From JANPPS01 sp043758105 (GTDB lineage: Bacteria; Pseudomonadota; Alphaproteobacteria; Acetobacterales; Acetobacteraceae): a stretch of 63,763 bases of DNA. The notes under the pieces were generated by a model that did not search any database, had not been told where the DNA came from, and was given only the letters and a program-made list of their open reading frames with translations. Below are positions 23,594 to 31,696 of the stretch, one piece after another. The translations under genes were made by a program, and so were the position numbers. Location: assembly GCA_043758105.1 (NCBI GenBank), contig JAYVOF010000084.1, positions 1 through 63,763 on the forward strand, written 5' to 3'. Positions within the stretch are counted from its first letter, which is position 1; every line of letters begins with the position of its first letter.

Positions 23594-25449
23594 TCGGCAG
23601 CCACACCGATCGCAAGCTCCCGTGCCCGGACGCCGCTAGGGCACCCCAGCTCGGGTTCGGGCTGATGAAGGGCGCGATTGAAGCTGCGCAGGATCATGGA
23701 CGGTGCAGTCTCCTCCGGCGTCTGGAACAACCCGGCCCGGCGCGCATGGGCCCCAACTGTCGTCCGGCTCGACCACACCACGGCGGGCACGCTCGCCACA
23801 AGGCCAAACAGCAGCGGTGACACCCAGCCCAATAGGGCACCAAGCTGCGGCCCGGCGGTCAGCCCGATCAGCAGCAGCCAGCCCGCCCCGATCAGCGTCG
23901 GTGTCCGGAACCGCAGCCAGCCCTCCCGCCAGGACACGCCCCGGTTATCGCGCGGCTGACTGTCCCAGCGCACCGTGCGGCCGCGGATCAACTCCATCAC
24001 ATAGCGGGCATAGAGGATCACCAGAACGGCGGTGATCACCAGCGCCGCACCCTGTTCGGCCGCAGCACTCGCCAGGAGCCGCACGCGGCCGCCATAGGAC
24101 CGCGCCTGGACCGGGTCCGCCAGTGCCGCACCCAGACTGAGCAGCTTGCCGCCATACAGAATCCCCAGCAACAGCACGGCCAACGCCGCATGCGCCGCAC
24201 CGGGTTGCTCCAGCAGCGCCGCGACGGTGCCGCCCGACAGCGCCACATCGAGCGTCGCCAGCGCCATCAACCCAATCACCAACGGTGCCGAGATATAATG
24301 CATCACGCCATAGCCCAGGTGGAACCGCCCCACCGGACGTAGCCCAGGGTGACGTAGCAGGCCGATGTGCTGCAAATTTCCCTGGCACCACCGCCGCTCC
24401 CGGCTGGCATAATCGACCATGTTGGCCGGCAGCGCCTCATAACTCTCGACCACTTCCGGCAGCACCCACACGTCCCAGTCGGCGCCGCGCATGAGGCCCG
24501 CCTCGACCACGTCATGGCACAGGATCTCACCGCCCCACGGCTCCCGCCCCGGTAGCACCGGTAGGTTGCAGTGTGCCATAAACGGCGCGATGCGGACGAT
24601 GGCGTTGTGGCCCCAGTAATTGCCGTCGCCCTGCTGCCAGAATGTTAACCCCTCCACCAACAACGGCGTGTAGAGCCGGGCGGAGAATTGCTGAATGCGG
24701 GCGAACAACGTGTCGCGCCCGACCGGATAGGGCACGGTCTGGATCATGCCGGTCCGCGGATTAGCATCCATCAGGCCGATCAACTTGCCGATGGTGCCGG
24801 CCCCCATCAGGCTGTCGGCGTCCAACACCATCATGTAATCATAACGCGCCCCGTGCGTGCTGCAGAACTCACCGAGGTTGCCGACCTTGCGGCCCGCATT
24901 GCTGGTGCGGCGGCGATAATGCAGCGCTGGGCCGGATTCCGGCAGCCGGGCCAGCACGGACGCGAACGCCTCCGCCTCCGCCGCCGCGATGGCGTCATCC
25001 GTCGTGTCCGACAGCACGAACGCGTCGACGTGGCGCAGCCGGGCGTCGGCCACGGCGCGGAGCATCGTCTCCATGGCGGTGAACACGCCGTGCGGGTCCT
25101 CATTATGCACCGGCATCAGCAGCGCGGTGCGGGAAAGCCCGGTGGCGACGCCGGTGGTGCGGAGCCCGCGACCGGACACATGCACGAGAAACCCCAGGAT
25201 GCCCGGCCAGCCGACCAAGGCCAGATAGAAGAAATTCGCCATAATCAGCGCCAGCAGCGGCAATCGGAGCGGATCGGCCACTCCTTCGGTCAGGATCGCG
25301 GCGAGCGCGGTGCCGGTCAGGGTGATAGCGGCCACTGGACCAATAAACGCGGCCCGTCTTACCAGGGTATTGGCCGACGCAAGCGGGCGCACGGGGGTGA
25401 GCCCCGGATGCTCGAGGCGGATGGCGCTACGAAGGGACTGCATATTCAT
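23590..25449 (-). CDS. OpgH/MdoH-like membrane glucosyltransferase
   Basis: This 619-residue inner-membrane GT2 glycosyltransferase is of the osmoregulated periplasmic glucan type. OpgH polymerises UDP-glucose into a glucan backbone and exports it. Motifs seen are ALLMPVHNEDPHGV, the UDP-binding FVLSDTTDD, the metal-binding VLDADSLM, GGEILCHDVVEAGLMRGADW, and RERRWCQGNLQH, the QxxRW-type acceptor motif. Several hydrophobic helices flank the catalytic domain. The start at 25449 gives MNMQSLRSAI. A 91-codon upstream extension overlaps the PIG-L gene and is not protein-like. No opgG lies nearby; instead the downstream genes are DUF4864, beta-helix proteins and a glycosidase. It may therefore make a non-standard glycan. 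Confidence 0.85.
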   Translation of the reverse strand: MNMQSLRSAIRLEHPGLTPVRPLASANTLVRRAAFIGPVAAITLTGTALAAILTEGVADPLRLPLLALIMANFFYLALVGWPGILGFLVHVSGRGLRTTGVATGLSRTALLMPVHNEDPHGVFTAMETMLRAVADARLRHVDAFVLSDTTDDAIAAAEAEAFASVLARLPESGPALHYRRRTSNAGRKVGNLGEFCSTHGARYDYMMVLDADSLMGAGTIGKLIGLMDANPRTGMIQTVPYPVGRDTLFARIQQFSARLYTPLLVEGLTFWQQGDGNYWGHNAIVRIAPFMAHCNLPVLPGREPWGGEILCHDVVEAGLMRGADWDVWVLPEVVESYEALPANMVDYASRERRWCQGNLQHIGLLRHPGLRPVGRFHLGYGVMHYISAPLVIGLMALATLDVALSGGTVAALLEQPGAAHAALAVLLLGILYGGKLLSLGAALADPVQARSYGGRVRLLASAAAEQGAALVITAVLVILYARYVMELIRGRTVRWDSQPRDNRGVSWREGWLRFRTPTLIGAGWLLLIGLTAGPQLGALLGWVSPLLFGLVASVPAVVWSSRTTVGAHARRAGLFQTPEETAPSMILRSFNRALHQPEPELGCPSGVRARELAIGVAAE

Positions 25450-25495
25450 TGCCGGTTTGGCCTGCGGACAGAGGACGTTGGCACCGCATACACCT

Positions 25496-26266
25496 CTACA
25501 TTGTGGCTCTCTCAAGGCCGCCCAGCGACACTCCGGTGACGGCGACGAAATTCTCCGCCGGACGCCCGCCGCCCTCCCGTTCCGCAAACGCCTCCAGCGC
25601 CGCGGCCATGGCGGCCGCGCCTCCGAATTGAAACCCGATCTGGCTGGTATAGGCGGACGACGCCGCCACTTTCCGGACCAGCCCGTCCGCGATATCCACG
25701 GTGCACGGCAACAAACCGGCATGTGTTACGCGCGCGGGGGCATCGGGGTTGCGTAGCGCGTAGGGTGTATCGCGATAGAACGCGAGGATAGCGGGCGAAA
25801 ACACATCGCACGCCGCCGCAATCACCATACGGTGATCGACATGATCGCCCAATCCCTGCGGTGCCAGCACGAGATCGGGCCGGAGCTCGTCCCGCAAAAG
25901 GACGAAAGCGGCCACCACGTCCGGCACGATCGGGTCCGCCCCATGATCGATTGGACCGAACAGGGCCGGGGCGCTGTGGTATCCGCGATGCGGGGCCTCC
26001 GGAAAGTCCAGGAACCGCGGCTCGATCCCTAAAATTCGCGCGGCCTGCCGGTCCTCGGCCCGGCGCAGCGCCATGTAATCGACGTCCGCGCCCAAACCTT
26101 TATCCAATTGGCACGCGAGCGCGAAGCCGGTGGCGGGGTGGACGCTCTGGGTAAACACAGTCGCCATGACCGTGCGCCAGCCCCGGTCATGCAACAGCGC
26201 CGCGAGGCCGCCGCAGGAGAACGCCACATCATCCAAATGCGGCGAGAGGAATAGCGCGGACGGCAT
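25496..26266 (-). CDS. PIG-L (LmbE/MshB-like) deacetylase
   Basis: The 256-residue protein has the zinc-binding motif of PIG-L deacetylases, SPHLDDVAFSCGG (His-x-Asp-Asp), and the second motif GLGDHVDHRMV supplying the third histidine. Known members remove the acetyl group from GlcNAc-inositol (MshB), GlcNAc-malate (BshB) or GlcNAc-PI. It directly follows a GT4 glycosyltransferase, with a one-base TGATG overlap, and shares the operon with an inositol-phosphate synthase. A GlcNAc-inositol-like substrate is therefore plausible but not proven. The frame extends 100 codons upstream, but that part lies antisense-free over the GT4 gene and lacks the motif; ATG 26266 starts exactly at the fold. Confidence 0.87.
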   Translation of the reverse strand: MPSALFLSPHLDDVAFSCGGLAALLHDRGWRTVMATVFTQSVHPATGFALACQLDKGLGADVDYMALRRAEDRQAARILGIEPRFLDFPEAPHRGYHSAPALFGPIDHGADPIVPDVVAAFVLLRDELRPDLVLAPQGLGDHVDHRMVIAAACDVFSPAILAFYRDTPYALRNPDAPARVTHAGLLPCTVDIADGLVRKVAASSAYTSQIGFQFGGAAAMAAALEAFAEREGGGRPAENFVAVTGVSLGGLERATM

Positions 26267-27471
26267 CAGAGCAAATGCGGCTCGGCGCGATACCGGCAGG
26301 GCGTCACCGGCAAACTGTCCGGCCAGTCCAAATCCGGCGCGCGTCCGGTCACCGCCGCATAAACGCCCATGATCTGCCGCCCGACCTTGGCCCAGGAATA
26401 GACCTCCCGGCATTCCACGAGCGCCGCGTCCGCCAGCCGTGCGCGGAGTGCTGGATCCCGCAACACGCGCCGGAGCGCATCGGCCAAGGCGGGCCGATTC
26501 CCCGGCTCGGTCAGCAGGCCGTTTTCCCCATCCCGGATGCAGTCCACGACGCCCACCGAGCGGCATGACACGACGGCCAGGCGCGCGGCCATCGCTTCCA
26601 GGATCGTGTTGCTGAACCCCTCGGCATACGTCGGTGAGACGAAGATGTCGGCCCGGCGATAGATTTCGGGCACGTGATCATAGTCGATGTAGCCGGTCAT
26701 CTCGCCGATGCCGAGGCTGTGGACGAGCGTGCTGGCCTCGTCGAATGTGGGGCCGATGCCCGAGATCAGCAGGCGGAACCGGTCGCCGCTCTCCCGTAGC
26801 TGCCGCGCCGCGTCCAGCAAATCCAGCACGCCTTTCCGCGCGTCCACCCGGCCGTGATAGAGCAGCACGGGCGGATCATTCTGCGCGGTGCCCGGCGTGA
26901 ACCGGTCCACATCGACGGCGCCGGGCACGATGGTGAAGCGGGCGCGGTCGGTGCCCAAGCGCTGCACGACCTCCTGGGCGAAACTCTCGCACCCGATCAG
27001 CACCGCCCCGGCATGATCCAGCACGCGGGTCATGGCCAGCCGGTGCGTTTCGCAGCAAGACCCTACCCAGTGACCGTCGCCCCCCTGGATCGACACGACG
27101 TTCGGAACGCCGGTCGCCTTCGACGCCAGCATCGCCGCCCAGCCGCAGGGGTAGCCGTATTGGGCGTGGATCACGTCGAACGGCGCGCGGGCGTGCTCGG
27201 CCGTGACCGCCTCCACCATGGCGGCCACATCCCGCTCGAAATCGCCATGATCCTGCTCGCCCAGCTGTTCGAGGCCGATCACGTGGACACCGGGCACGGC
27301 CGGGGGGGGGCCGCCGCCATAAACCCGCTTGCCGAAATCATCGCCACGGTATTGGCTGATCATGGTCACGTCATGCCCGGCGCCCACGAGCTCCCGCAGC
27401 AGGTTCTGCGCATAGACCGACATGCCGGAGATGGCCGGGAAGTATCGCCGGCTGATGAAGCAGATCCTCAT
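26266..27471 (-). CDS. Glycosyltransferase family 4 (GT-B, MshA-like)
   Basis: The 401-residue protein has the GT-B fold of family GT4. The N-terminal domain starts MRICFISRRYFPAISGMSVY. The C-terminal nucleotide-sugar site is marked by VPGAVDVDRFTPG, LLYHGRVDARKGVLDLL and the E-x7-E motif YAEGFSNTILEAMA. The family includes MshA, which joins GlcNAc to inositol 1-phosphate. The neighbouring PIG-L deacetylase and the inositol-phosphate synthase in the same gene run suggest an MshA-like step, though the family is large and donor and acceptor cannot be read from sequence. It overlaps the sugar-isomerase gene by ATGA at its start and the deacetylase gene by one base at its end. Confidence 0.87.
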   Translation of the reverse strand: MRICFISRRYFPAISGMSVYAQNLLRELVGAGHDVTMISQYRGDDFGKRVYGGGPPPAVPGVHVIGLEQLGEQDHGDFERDVAAMVEAVTAEHARAPFDVIHAQYGYPCGWAAMLASKATGVPNVVSIQGGDGHWVGSCCETHRLAMTRVLDHAGAVLIGCESFAQEVVQRLGTDRARFTIVPGAVDVDRFTPGTAQNDPPVLLYHGRVDARKGVLDLLDAARQLRESGDRFRLLISGIGPTFDEASTLVHSLGIGEMTGYIDYDHVPEIYRRADIFVSPTYAEGFSNTILEAMAARLAVVSCRSVGVVDCIRDGENGLLTEPGNRPALADALRRVLRDPALRARLADAALVECREVYSWAKVGRQIMGVYAAVTGRAPDLDWPDSLPVTPCRYRAEPHLL

Positions 27472-28364
27472 GCCCCAACCCCGTCATTGCGAACTGCTTG
27501 GCGAAGCAATCCAGGGGCCGCCGGAGCTGTCCCGCTCGCCACGAGAGCGCCCCGCAAAAAGGCCAGCGACGCCGGGATCATCGTGTCCGCCCGGTGACTC
27601 TCCCGCGACATCTCGACGCAAATCAGCTTGGTGAACCCAATGCCCTCCAGCGCCTGAAGCACCCCAGCCACATCCATGTCCCCCTCGCCGAACGGCAGGT
27701 GGATGTGCACGCCCCGCGCCATGTCCTCGATGGTGACGGTGCCGAGGTGCGGCGCAAATTCGCACACCGCCGCAGCCGGATCGCGTTCGCCGGTAACGAT
27801 GCAGTGCCCGGTATCGAGCGCCAATTTCAGGCCGGGGATGCCGAGCGCGGCCCAATCATCGACCGTCTCGATCAACATGCCGGGCTCGGGCTCGAGAGCG
27901 GCAATGGTTCCAAGCTGCTCGGCCCGACAGGCAATTTCGGTGGCACCCTCCCGCAGCCATGCGTTAGCATCATGGGACGCCACGCCGGGCTTGGGCACGC
28001 CGGCCCAGAATGACATGGCGTCCGCGCCAGTGTCGGCGGCGACTTCGAGCGCCCTGGTCAGAAACTCAACCCGGCGGGCGCGTCCTTCGGGCGCGGCGGT
28101 GACCAGGGTGGGTTCGTGCTTGGCGCGGGGATCGAGCAGATACCGCGCCCCGGTTTCGATGACGGCGGACAGGTTCAATTGTTTGAGCCGCGCGGCCAAC
28201 GCCCGCCGCCGCCCCGGGAAATCCGCGGCGAACGGGTCCAAATGGTGGATATCGAGCGTCAACGCAACGCCGTCATACCCGCTATCGGCAATGAGGCCGA
28301 GCGCATCATCGAGCCGATGATTGGCGGTCCCGTTGGTGTTGTAGGCGAAGCGGAGGGTGCTCAC
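27468..28364 (-). CDS. Sugar phosphate isomerase/epimerase-like TIM-barrel protein
   Basis: The 298-residue protein belongs to the xylose-isomerase-like TIM-barrel superfamily (IolE/IolI/EboE-type). It starts TLRFAYNTNGTANHRLDDAL and has the metal-binding residues in AALEPEPGML, LALDTGHCIV and ICVEMSRESHRAD. Relatives isomerise inososes or sugars. With inositol-phosphate synthase and a Gfo/Idh/MocA oxidoreductase in the same run, a cyclitol substrate is reasonable. The last 15 residues or so (GLLRQAVRNDGVGA) are encoded by a dispersed 34-bp repeat (27481-27514), so the native C-terminus has probably been replaced or extended by repeat insertion. It overlaps the GT4 gene by four bases. Confidence 0.83.
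   Translation of the reverse strand: MSTLRFAYNTNGTANHRLDDALGLIADSGYDGVALTLDIHHLDPFAADFPGRRRALAARLKQLNLSAVIETGARYLLDPRAKHEPTLVTAAPEGRARRVEFLTRALEVAADTGADAMSFWAGVPKPGVASHDANAWLREGATEIACRAEQLGTIAALEPEPGMLIETVDDWAALGIPGLKLALDTGHCIVTGERDPAAAVCEFAPHLGTVTIEDMARGVHIHLPFGEGDMDVAGVLQALEGIGFTKLICVEMSRESHRADTMIPASLAFLRGALVASGTAPAAPGLLRQAVRNDGVGA
27481..27514 (-). repeat. 34-bp dispersed repeat, copy 3 (inverted, inside coding sequence)
   Basis: On the minus strand this reads ctggattgcttcgccaagca followed by gttcgcaatgacgg. It matches the copies at 18810 and 57757 with two or three differences. Like copy 2 it is preceded by cggcccctgg, so the shared sequence extends further. It lies entirely inside the 3' end of the sugar-isomerase gene and 10 bases upstream of the GT4 start. 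Confidence 0.85.
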
Positions 28365-28368
28365 TTCG

Positions 28369-29862
28369 TCACTTGCCCTCCAGCGAAATGGGCGCGCTGT
28401 GGACCTCCGGCTCGCGATATAGCGGATAGAGGCCGCCCACGATGCGGTCCACCGCGGTCACGTCCAGCCAGCACGGGCCCAGCGTGGCACCGGCCGGGAA
28501 GCGGATCGGGGCGGTGCCGGGTGGGGGCACGCCCATCCCCACCAAGGGCGAGCCACGTTCCAGCAGCTTCTGTGCGCCCCGCTCGCCAATGCGATGATAG
28601 CTCATGGTCTCGACCTCGAGTCCTGGGACTACGGCCTTCACCACGTGCACGCCGGGCGCGTGCGGTGGGGACCAATCGAAATACAGGATCTCCATGCCAT
28701 GCGCAGCGAACCGCCGGGCCAGTTCTTGCACCAGACCGGTGCCGGCGAGCGGGCCGTCCCAGGTCGGCAGGGTGTCGAAGCGCTGCGTCGCCTTCCGGGA
28801 CAGGACCGTATCAGCCAGCAGGCCTTTCAGCGTGGGTTGATCGAGGCTCAGCCAGCGAACCATTTCTTGTAGCGCCCGGGATTCCTCACCCACCAGCGAG
28901 TGATACGCCCTGAACCGGTCCAGATAGCCCGGCGGAGCCACGCGGGCGATGTCGGCGAGCGGCGCGTGGCTGAAAACCTTGCGCATCCGGGCGGCGGCGA
29001 ATTCAAAAACGGCTTTGCGCAGCGCGTGCTCGCGGTCGAGCGACGCGGCTTCGCCGGCGGCGGTGACCATGATCGGGTAGGCGGCCGTGACGCCGTCGCG
29101 CTCGGCACCGACGCAATAGACGTTGGCGGTGCCGAATTCGTCGGTGGCGAATTTCGGGATGACCTCGATACCCAGCGCCGCCAGCCGTGCCAGCAACGCC
29201 CGGGTGCGCGGATCGGCCGGGCCGTCGCCCAAATCCAGCGTGATGCCGCGGTCCATGGCGCGGAAGCCCACGCCGTTCCCGTCGCGTTGCAGCAGCTCGC
29301 AAATACCATGACCGATGGCGAAATCGAGCGTCGGGCCGGCACCCAGACCGTTGGTGATCGGCGTCGTGAACGGCACGTAACCCGGCGACAAATCCCCCAC
29401 CGAACAGGCCGCAATGTCGATCGGCAGCCAAACCGTGTCACCAGATGGCCAGCGATGGGCGGGAACCCACTCCAGCACGGTGCCGGCATCAACGGGACTG
29501 CCGGCTGGCAGGCACAGCGAAAGTGGGTCCTGCACCGCGCGGCCGCCGAGCTGTGCGCGCAATGCCGCAAAGCTGCCGGTGCGACGCTCGCAGCGGTGGA
29601 TTTCCGTGGCGGAATGTACTGCCTCCGCCAGCTCGCCGGTGGTGCCGATGATGGCACCCGCATCGTCCACGCCATAGCCCACGCCGTGCGGCGTCACACC
29701 ATGCCAGCGGGAGCCGTCACCGTTCAGGAAAATCGCGTTCCAGCAGCTGACCCCGGTGCGGTCGAGGTCGGTGAGCGAGAACAGCTCGACCCGGCCCTCC
29801 GGCATGGAATCGACATAGGCCCGGGCCGCATCCGGAAGCTCAGGCGGTAAGAAGTGCTTCAT
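28369..29862 (-). CDS. YcaO-family ATP-dependent enzyme
   Basis: The 497-residue protein has a YcaO domain. ITNGLGAGPTLDFAIGHGI followed by CELLQRDG corresponds to the ATP/Mg-binding segment (S/T-NGLAAGNT...E-x-x-ERD). LDREHALRKAVFEFAAARM matches the second conserved helix. YcaO enzymes use ATP to activate amide carbonyls, forming azolines, thioamides or amidines, or help RimO. Here there is no ThiF-like partner, TfuA or visible precursor peptide. The enzyme sits three bases from a metallo-beta-lactamase-like gene and four bases from a TIM-barrel isomerase in a small-molecule-type operon. Action on a non-ribosomal substrate is an inference; YcaO proteins that act on small molecules are known (for example in 6-thioguanine biosynthesis). 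Confidence 0.85.
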   Translation of the reverse strand: MKHFLPPELPDAARAYVDSMPEGRVELFSLTDLDRTGVSCWNAIFLNGDGSRWHGVTPHGVGYGVDDAGAIIGTTGELAEAVHSATEIHRCERRTGSFAALRAQLGGRAVQDPLSLCLPAGSPVDAGTVLEWVPAHRWPSGDTVWLPIDIAACSVGDLSPGYVPFTTPITNGLGAGPTLDFAIGHGICELLQRDGNGVGFRAMDRGITLDLGDGPADPRTRALLARLAALGIEVIPKFATDEFGTANVYCVGAERDGVTAAYPIMVTAAGEAASLDREHALRKAVFEFAAARMRKVFSHAPLADIARVAPPGYLDRFRAYHSLVGEESRALQEMVRWLSLDQPTLKGLLADTVLSRKATQRFDTLPTWDGPLAGTGLVQELARRFAAHGMEILYFDWSPPHAPGVHVVKAVVPGLEVETMSYHRIGERGAQKLLERGSPLVGMGVPPPGTAPIRFPAGATLGPCWLDVTAVDRIVGGLYPLYREPEVHSAPISLEGK

Positions 29863-29865
29863 AAC

Positions 29866-30696
29866 TTATCCAAGGCGGGCAATCTGAATGGGATGGGTGA
29901 ACGGCGGTCCCACGATCACCTCGTCCAGCAGCTTCAGCGCCGCGGAGGTGGTGAGGTCGGTCGCGTATTCGAAGGGGGTGAAGGCGGAGGTGAAATCCAG
30001 CGTGGCGAACACGTCGCGATAACGCTGCGCCTCACCGCGGCTGAGCGGGATTTGTTTGTGGTAGGCCTTATGGCAAGAAATGCGCTGCGCGGTGCCGTCG
30101 GCGTCGAAATCGATCTTCAGCGCGTCCCCACAAAACACCGCCCGACGCTCCGCGTCATAGAGTATAGAGTGTCCCTCATAGTGCCCCCCGGTGTGATGCA
30201 GCGTGAGGCCGGGGCGGATTTCGTAGACTTCGTCATACGGGATGGTGACGCGGAACGCCTTGGTCCACTGCAAATCGTCTTTTTGGATCAGCACATCCGG
30301 CTTGAAATGGTCCTGCAATTGATACAGCGCACCATAACCATGCGGGTGCGAGCTGCCGAGCCACCGGATTCCTCCCAGCTCCGCGATCTTGGCGAGTTGC
30401 GCCGGGCTATATAACGGCGCGGCTTCGAACGCGACATTATTGCCGTCCGGATAGGTCAGCAGCCAGCCATGGCCATCCAGCCCATAGCGCGGCGTGGACC
30501 AGAATTCCCACAGACCGGGCATCACCTCACGCCAATGATGCGTGAGCTTCGGCGCGACCTGCTCCGGCGTCATGAATTCCCAGCCATCGGCAGGTAGATC
30601 ATTACGCACATCCGAACAGATCGGGCAGTCCGGTGGCACGGCGAAGTAGCGCTGCCAATGACCACAGTTGGTGCATGAAAAGGGACTAAGCGGCAT
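29866..30696 (-). CDS. Metallo-beta-lactamase-fold protein with N-terminal zinc ribbon
   Basis: The 276-residue protein starts with a rubredoxin-like or zinc-ribbon motif CTNCGHWQRYFAVPPDCPIC (two CxxC pairs). An MBL-like domain follows: SSHPHGYGAL, LHHTGGHYEGHSILY and VFCGDALKIDFD. The canonical HxHxDH is changed to HPHGYG, so part of the usual dinuclear metal site is missing, while the later His and Asp ligands remain. The protein may therefore bind one metal or none, or have a non-hydrolytic role. It overlaps the oxidoreductase gene by 11 bases and precedes the YcaO gene by three. The reaction is unknown. Confidence 0.8.
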   Translation of the reverse strand: MPLSPFSCTNCGHWQRYFAVPPDCPICSDVRNDLPADGWEFMTPEQVAPKLTHHWREVMPGLWEFWSTPRYGLDGHGWLLTYPDGNNVAFEAAPLYSPAQLAKIAELGGIRWLGSSHPHGYGALYQLQDHFKPDVLIQKDDLQWTKAFRVTIPYDEVYEIRPGLTLHHTGGHYEGHSILYDAERRAVFCGDALKIDFDADGTAQRISCHKAYHKQIPLSRGEAQRYRDVFATLDFTSAFTPFEYATDLTTSAALKLLDEVIVGPPFTHPIQIARLG

Positions 30697-31696
30697 GCTT
30701 GACCTTCGGCGGTTTCGCCTGCTCTTGTGCTTGCAATATCAGTGCCATGATATCTAGATCATGCGCGCCGCTAAACGGGTACTGCCCGGCCGCGAACGCC
30801 TCGACCTGGTTCAGGAACGGCGAACGATCCGCTCCTGGCACCGGAACGGCCGTGGACTGGCCCGTGACCGCGTCCGTAAACGTGACCGTGCCACCCGGCG
30901 TTTGACCCATCGTGTCGATGGCGACCACCTGGCCCCGCGTGCCCACGACCTCCAGCCGGCGGCGGGGCAGCGCGTCCGGGCAATTATACGCCACGTGCAA
31001 CTGCACCAGCGCGCCTGTCTCCGACCGTGCCATCAACACCGCGCCATCCTCCACGTCATACGCCTGCACCCGGGCCTGACCCATGGCGGCGATGTCCGTG
31101 AGGCGTTCATCCAATAGGAATGCGGCCAAATCGAGCCCGTGCGGTGCCAAGTCGATCAGCGCACCGCCCCCGGCCCGCCGTGGATCGATCCGCCAATTGT
31201 CATGGCTCGCTCCATCCGGCGCCCATGCGGCCGGCAACCAGCAGGCATAGACGATACGGATCGCGGTGACGGTGCCGAGCCGGCCGCCGCCAATCAAGTC
31301 GCGCAGTAGTTGATGGGCCGCGTGAAACCGCTGATCGAACGCCGTGCCATAGCGCACGCCGGCCCGCTCGCACGCGGCCACCATGGCGCGGGCGTCGGCC
31401 ATGGTGGTGGCCATCGGCTTTTCACACAGCACGTTCAACCCGGCGGCCGCGGCAGCCTCCACCAGCGGGCGATGCACATGATTGGGGGCGGCGACATAGA
31501 CGGCATTGAGGCCGGCGGCCAAAAACGCCGGCAGATCGGACATGACGGGCGCACCGAACAGGACACCCGCGCGCTGTAGGCTGACCGGGTCCGTATCGTA
31601 AATCGCCGCGATCCGCCCGTTAGAGGACGCCGCGATGGCCGGACCGACATAGTCCCGCGCCACCCACCCGCAGCCTGCGATGCCCCACCTTACCAT
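30686..31696 (-). CDS. Gfo/Idh/MocA-family oxidoreductase
   Basis: The 336-residue protein has the N-terminal NAD(P) Rossmann fold WGIAGCGWVARDYVGPAI, the catalytic-lysine motif LCEKPMATT, and the C-terminal domain segment RAGGGALIDLAPHGLDLAAF. Members oxidise or reduce cyclitols and sugars; inositol 2-dehydrogenase is a classic example. Given Ino1 three genes upstream and a TIM-barrel isomerase downstream, oxidation of an inositol derivative to an inosose is a testable guess. It overlaps the methyltransferase gene by seven bases and the MBL-like gene by 11. Confidence 0.87.
   Translation of the reverse strand: MVRWGIAGCGWVARDYVGPAIAASSNGRIAAIYDTDPVSLQRAGVLFGAPVMSDLPAFLAAGLNAVYVAAPNHVHRPLVEAAAAAGLNVLCEKPMATTMADARAMVAACERAGVRYGTAFDQRFHAAHQLLRDLIGGGRLGTVTAIRIVYACWLPAAWAPDGASHDNWRIDPRRAGGGALIDLAPHGLDLAAFLLDERLTDIAAMGQARVQAYDVEDGAVLMARSETGALVQLHVAYNCPDALPRRRLEVVGTRGQVVAIDTMGQTPGGTVTFTDAVTGQSTAVPVPGADRSPFLNQVEAFAAGQYPFSGAHDLDIMALILQAQEQAKPPKVKHAA

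Noticed and set aside
25450..25722. 91-residue N-terminal extension of the OpgH-like protein
   Set aside because: Located over the PIG-L gene and composed of Arg/Pro-rich shadow sequence; MNMQSLRSA at 25449 is a better start.
26267..26566. 100-residue N-terminal extension of the PIG-L protein
   Set aside because: Overlaps the GT4 gene and precedes the conserved SPHLDD motif with implausible sequence.
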